Shown here: positions 60,399-64,000 of the stretch, one piece after another
Numbering within the stretch: position 1 is the stretch's first letter
Layout of the letters: each line of letters opens with the position of its first letter
DNA from: Duganella aceris
Lineage (GTDB): Bacteria; Pseudomonadota; Gammaproteobacteria; Burkholderiales; Burkholderiaceae_D
Assembly: GCF_011090165.1 (NCBI RefSeq)
Contig: NZ_JAADJT010000004.1
Span: 62,001 to 126,000, forward strand
Length of the DNA stretch: 64,000 bases
Direction of reading: 5' to 3'
The notes under the pieces: model-generated
What the model was told of the DNA's origin: nothing
Seen by the model: the letters and a program-made list of their open reading frames with translations, nothing else
Databases searched by the model: none
Position numbers and translations under genes: made by a program

Positions 60399-61448
60399 GT
60401 GATATTAACTGCAAAGCCGAATTCGGCCGAATCTTCCTCCGATCATGACACCGATACCGACCTGCTGGTTGCACAGGACGGCGATTTTGGCGACGAGGAC
60501 GACGGCCTGGCTCCGATCGAACTGGAACTGACCCCTGAAGCCTGCGGCCAGCGCCTCGATAAAGTGATCTCCGGACTGGTACCGCAATTTTCCCGCGGCC
60601 GCCTGCAGATGTGGATCACCGACGGCTTCGTCACCGTCGACGGCAAACCGGCGAAAAGCACCAAGGACACCGTCTACGGCGACGAGAAGATCGTCATTCT
60701 GCCCCAACCGGCGCCGGAAGACGAGGCTTTTAAACCGGAGCCGATGGAACTTAACATCGTTTACGAAGACGAACACCTGATCGTGATCAACAAACCGGCC
60801 GGGCTGGTGGTCCATCCGGGCGCCGGTAACTGGTCCGGCACGCTGCTCAACGGCCTGCTGCACCACTATCCGCCGCTGGCCGGCGTGCCGCGCGCCGGCA
60901 TCGTGCACCGGCTGGACAAGGACACCAGCGGCCTGATGGTGGTCGGCAAGAACCTGCCGGCGCAGACCGACCTGGTGCGCCAGCTGGCCGCGCGCACCGT
61001 CAAACGTGAATATTTTGCCGTGGTGTGGGGCATGCCGCGCGTCAGCGGCACCATCGACGCCTCGATGGGCCGCCATCCGAAGGACCGCATCAAGATGGCG
61101 GTGTCGACCGGCATGGGCTCGAAGCCGGCCATCACCCACTATCAGGTGCTGGGCGGCGGCAAGCTGGGCGAGGGCCGTCCGGTGACGCTAGTGCAATGCC
61201 GCCTGGAAACGGGCCGCACCCACCAGATCCGCGTGCACATGATGTCGATCGGCTTCCCGCTGGTCGGCGACACCACTTACGGCAAGCAGCACCTGGCCGA
61301 TTATTTCCCGCGCCAGGCGTTGCAAGCGCGTCGCCTGGGGCTGGTGCATCCGGCCACCGGCGAGCCGTGCGAGTGGACGGTGCCGCTGGCCGACGACTTC
61401 GCCGCGTTGTTGGCCCGCGCCGGCATCGAGGAACCGGAACAAATCTGA
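60399..61448 (+). CDS. rluD: 23S rRNA pseudouridine(1911/1915/1917) synthase RluD
   Basis: 349 residues from a GTG start. An acidic N-terminal extension (~1-45) is followed by an S4 RNA-binding domain ('GQRLDKVISGLVPQFSRGRLQMWI') and the RluA-type catalytic domain with the active Asp in 'HRLDKDTSGLMVV' and 'LETGRTHQIRVHM'. It modifies helix 69 of 23S rRNA. The pgeF start overlaps its stop by one base (TGATG), a common rluD-pgeF pairing. Confidence 0.95.
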   Translation: MILTAKPNSAESSSDHDTDTDLLVAQDGDFGDEDDGLAPIELELTPEACGQRLDKVISGLVPQFSRGRLQMWITDGFVTVDGKPAKSTKDTVYGDEKIVILPQPAPEDEAFKPEPMELNIVYEDEHLIVINKPAGLVVHPGAGNWSGTLLNGLLHHYPPLAGVPRAGIVHRLDKDTSGLMVVGKNLPAQTDLVRQLAARTVKREYFAVVWGMPRVSGTIDASMGRHPKDRIKMAVSTGMGSKPAITHYQVLGGGKLGEGRPVTLVQCRLETGRTHQIRVHMMSIGFPLVGDTTYGKQHLADYFPRQALQARRLGLVHPATGEPCEWTVPLADDFAALLARAGIEEPEQI

Positions 61449-62236
61449 TGTCGATCCAGCCGCAATGGTTGATTCCGCACTGGCCCGGCTTGCCGGCCAA
61501 TGTCGGCGTGCTGTCGACCACGCGGCGCGGCGGCGTCAGCCCCGCGCCGTATGACGACGGCATGGGCAGCGGCGGCCTGAACCTGGGCACCCACGTCGGC
61601 GACCAGCCTCACATGGTGGCGCAAAACCGCTCCATCCTGACCGAGCAGCTGCCGGGCGTGCCGGCCTGGCTGTCGCAGGTGCACGGCACGGCGGTGGTCG
61701 ACCTGGCCAGAGTGGCGCCGCAGCAGGTGCCGGAGGCCGACGCCAGCCTCAGCACCATCGCCGGCAAGGTCTGCGTCATCATGACCGCCGACTGCCTGCC
61801 GGTGCTGTTCTGCGACCGCGAGGGCAAGACCGTGGCGGCCGCGCACGCCGGCTGGCGCGGGCTGGCGAACGGCGTGCTGGAGCGGACGGTGGAAGCGATG
61901 CGGGCCGCCGGCGCCGGCGAATTGATGGCGTGGATGGGACCGGCGATCGGCCAGTACCAGTTCGAGGTCGGGCCGGACGTGATGCAGGCCTTCCTGGCCG
62001 GCGCCGTCGACGATTCCGGCGTACGGCATGTGACGGCGGCGTTTTCGCCCATCGAAGGCAAACCGGGCAAGCAGTTGTGCGACATCTACGGCCTGGCGCG
62101 CTATCTGCTGCACCGCGCCGGCGTGATGGAGGTGCATGGCGGCGAGTTCTGCACCGTTTCCAATTCCGGCCGGTTTTACTCCTTCCGCCGCGACGGCGTC
62201 ACTGGACGACAAGCCAGTTTGATCTGGATCAAATGA
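61448..62236 (+). CDS. pgeF: Peptidoglycan editing factor PgeF (YfiH/DUF152)
   Basis: 262 residues of the laccase-domain/YfiH family with the conserved metal or catalytic residues in 'QVHGTAVVD', 'MTADCLPVLFCD' and 'AAAHAGWRGLANGVLE'. In E. coli this protein removes mis-incorporated serine from peptidoglycan precursors; related enzymes act on purine nucleosides. Translationally coupled to rluD. Confidence 0.93.
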   Translation: MSIQPQWLIPHWPGLPANVGVLSTTRRGGVSPAPYDDGMGSGGLNLGTHVGDQPHMVAQNRSILTEQLPGVPAWLSQVHGTAVVDLARVAPQQVPEADASLSTIAGKVCVIMTADCLPVLFCDREGKTVAAAHAGWRGLANGVLERTVEAMRAAGAGELMAWMGPAIGQYQFEVGPDVMQAFLAGAVDDSGVRHVTAAFSPIEGKPGKQLCDIYGLARYLLHRAGVMEVHGGEFCTVSNSGRFYSFRRDGVTGRQASLIWIK

Positions 62237-62253
62237 AGCGGGCCGGAGCGGGC

Positions 62254-62472
62254 TTAGTCTCCGTCTTCGGCGGCCGCTTTCCTGGCCTCGTGCGCCGCCA
62301 ATTCCTCGGCGCGGCGGCGGGCCTTGCGCTTTCCCGTCCCCGCTATGTACAGTAGGGTCCCGAGCGGTAGCGCGCAATAGAACAAAAACGTTACAATTCC
62401 CGCAATGATGGACGGTTCGGTCAGCGCCATCAGGCCGACCACATAGATCCAGGCAATAGCAACAATCAGCAT
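62254..62472 (-). CDS. Small two-helix membrane protein
   Basis: 72 residues with two hydrophobic helices (~1-20 and ~22-45) followed by a charged C-terminal tail ('GKRKARRRAEELAAHEARKAA'). No family recognised. Coding potential is supported by its consistent composition and by sitting snugly between pgeF (17-bp gap) and phaC (46-bp gap). The phaC promoter must lie in the short gap or inside this gene. Confidence 0.65.
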   Translation of the reverse strand: MLIVAIAWIYVVGLMALTEPSIIAGIVTFLFYCALPLGTLLYIAGTGKRKARRRAEELAAHEARKAAAEDGD

Positions 62473-62518
62473 CAGCAGCCCAAGTAAAGATATTCAAACT
62501 ATTTTTAGGGAATCACAC

Positions 62519-64000
62519 ATGAATTTGCCCGATCCTCAAGCCATTGCCAACGCCTGGATGTCGCAGATGAGCGATCCCGGCCAGTGGCAGTCCTGGTTCA
62601 GCATGGCGCCGCCGGCCGAAGCCAACCCGCTGGCCGCCATGATGCAGGATGTCGGCGCCGGCGTGAAGCCGGACGCGATGGAAAAGCTGAAAAACCAGTA
62701 CATGGATGACTTTGCCGGCCTGTGGCAGGACTTCCTCGCGGGCAAACGCCCGGACCTGCACGACCGCCGTTTCAGTTCGGCGGCCTGGCAGGGCAACCCG
62801 ATGTCGTCCTTCAACGCCGCATCATACCTGCTGAACGCCAAATTCCTGAACGCCATGGTCGACACGGTCGAGACCACGCCGCAGCAAAAGCAGAAGATCC
62901 GCTTCGCCGTGCAGCAGATCGTCGACGCGATGTCGCCCGCCAACTTCCTCGCCACCAATCCGGAAGCGCAGCAAAAGTTGATCGAAACCAAAGGCGAGAG
63001 CCTGACCAAAGGCATGGCCAACATGCTGGCCGACATGAACAAGGGGCATATCTCGCTGTCGGACGAATCCGCGTTCGAGGTGGGTCGCAACCTGGCCATG
63101 ACGCCGGGCACGGTGGTGTACGAGACGCCGCTGTACCAGCTGATCCAATACACGCCGACCACGCCGACGGTGCACCAGCGGCCACTGCTGATGGTGCCGC
63201 CGTGCATCAACAAATATTACATCCTCGACCTGCAGCCGGAAAACTCGCTGGTGCGCTATGCGGTGGAGCAGGGCAACACGGTGTTCATGGTGTCGTGGAG
63301 CAATCCGGATCAATCGCTGGCCGGGACCACCTGGGACGACTATGTCGAGAAGGGCGTCATCGACGCCATCCGCGTGACGCAGGATATCAGCGGGCAGGAG
63401 CAGCTGAACATGTTCGGCTTCTGCGTCGGCGGGACCATCGTCTCGACCGCGCTGGCGGTGTTGGCGGCGCGCGGCGAGCAGCCGGCCTCCAGCCTGACCT
63501 TGCTGACCACCTTCCTCGACTTCAACGACACCGGCGTGCTGGACGTGTTCGTCGACGAGGCGCAGGTGTCGATGCGCGAGCAGCAGCTCAAGGGCGGCGG
63601 ACTGATGCCGGGCCGCGACCTGGCCAGCACCTTCTCCAGCCTGCGCCCGAACGACCTGGTGTGGAACTACGTGCAGTCCAACTACCTGAAAGGCAACGAA
63701 CCACCGCCGTTCGACCTACTGTACTGGAACTCGGACAGCACCAATCTGCCGGGGCCGATGTTCTGCTGGTATCTGCGCAACACCTACCTCGAAAACAAGC
63801 TGAAGACCGGCGAACTGACGGTGGCCGGCGAGAAGATCGACCTCACGCGGATCCAGGCACCGGCCTTCATCTACGGCTCGCGCGAGGACCACATCGTGCC
63901 GTGGCCGTCGGCGTTCGACTCGCTGGCCATCCTCAACCCCGGCAAGCCGAAAGCCAACCGCTTCGTGCTGGGCGCATCGGGCCACATCGCGGGCGTGATC
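62519..64000 (+). CDS. phaC: Class I poly(3-hydroxyalkanoate) synthase PhaC (3' end cut off)
   Basis: 494 codons are visible before the window edge, most of a ~560-590-residue enzyme. The PhaC N-terminal domain (~90-260) leads to the lipase-like box 'FGFCVGGTIV' with catalytic Cys302; Asp457 in 'SREDHIVPW' and His489 in 'GASGHIAGVI' complete the triad. It polymerises (R)-3-hydroxyacyl-CoA into PHA granules. GGGA lies ~10 bases before the ATG. In related bacteria phaA/phaB or phaR genes follow, beyond this window. Confidence 0.95.
   Translation, partial: MNLPDPQAIANAWMSQMSDPGQWQSWFSMAPPAEANPLAAMMQDVGAGVKPDAMEKLKNQYMDDFAGLWQDFLAGKRPDLHDRRFSSAAWQGNPMSSFNAASYLLNAKFLNAMVDTVETTPQQKQKIRFAVQQIVDAMSPANFLATNPEAQQKLIETKGESLTKGMANMLADMNKGHISLSDESAFEVGRNLAMTPGTVVYETPLYQLIQYTPTTPTVHQRPLLMVPPCINKYYILDLQPENSLVRYAVEQGNTVFMVSWSNPDQSLAGTTWDDYVEKGVIDAIRVTQDISGQEQLNMFGFCVGGTIVSTALAVLAARGEQPASSLTLLTTFLDFNDTGVLDVFVDEAQVSMREQQLKGGGLMPGRDLASTFSSLRPNDLVWNYVQSNYLKGNEPPPFDLLYWNSDSTNLPGPMFCWYLRNTYLENKLKTGELTVAGEKIDLTRIQAPAFIYGSREDHIVPWPSAFDSLAILNPGKPKANRFVLGASGHIAGVI

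Noticed and set aside
1-64000. Prophage, insertion sequences, integrases or tRNA-linked islands
   Set aside because: No transposase, integrase or phage structural gene and no tRNA-like cloverleaf was recognised on either strand.

Overview
The window is about 64 kb of high-GC, densely packed chromosomal DNA. It carries no rRNA or tRNA gene, no CRISPR array and no prophage or insertion sequence that I could recognise. A class I PHA synthase, a complete MSHA-type pilus locus, RluD, PgeF, BamD and YaaA, together with the codon usage, suggest a betaproteobacterium of the Oxalobacteraceae (Massilia, Duganella or Janthinobacterium-like). This placement is inference from gene content, not from a database search.

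Left part (1-24.7 kb), accessory and metabolic genes. An NHL-repeat/M23 protein is cut by the window start and is followed by a YnfA-family membrane protein. Next comes a lipid-modification island equivalent to E. coli ynbABCD: ynbB-ynbC on the plus strand converge on ynbA-ynbD on the minus strand. A divergent patatin-like gene with altered catalytic residues and an SDR gene follow. A secreted GH16 beta-glucanase with a CBM56 module has a textbook sigma70 promoter and a LacI-type operator. After it come two acyl-CoA dehydrogenases with a small coupled protein, a GGDEF response regulator translationally coupled to a 1517-residue hybrid kinase, an APH-type phosphotransferase, a broken gene remnant, a divergent SDR/LysR pair and a cNMP-binding/thioredoxin-reductase-like fusion.

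Middle part (24.7-56 kb), two head-to-head filament or secretion systems that share one 150-bp control region (39438-39587). To the right (plus strand, 39588-56005) is an MSHA pilus locus in the order E-G-F-A-C-D-O-P-Q then I-(PilN)-J-K-L-M-N. To the left (minus strand, 39437 down to 25829) is a second, smaller MSHA/T2SS-like operon of 13 tightly packed genes. It has an ExeA/MshM ATPase, a lipoprotein secretin, an MshN-like TPR protein, GspE, GspF, GspL/M/C-like inner-membrane proteins and only two prepilins. An ABC-2 exporter is built in, with the ATPase as first gene and the permease 11 kb downstream near the end. I regard this operon as the best candidate for an under-described system. No prepilin peptidase or retraction ATPase lies in the window.

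Right part (56-64 kb), mostly housekeeping. It holds a degenerate HD-GYP protein, a PLP aminotransferase, a PIN-domain protein, yaaA, a strong bidirectional terminator, bamD and rluD with overlapping divergent promoters, pgeF, a small membrane protein and phaC, which the window end cuts off.

Cyclic-di-GMP is a recurring theme: a GGDEF regulator with an I-site, a MshE ATPase with intact-looking MshEN motifs, a paralogous ATPase with altered motifs, and an HD-GYP protein lacking its HD dyad.
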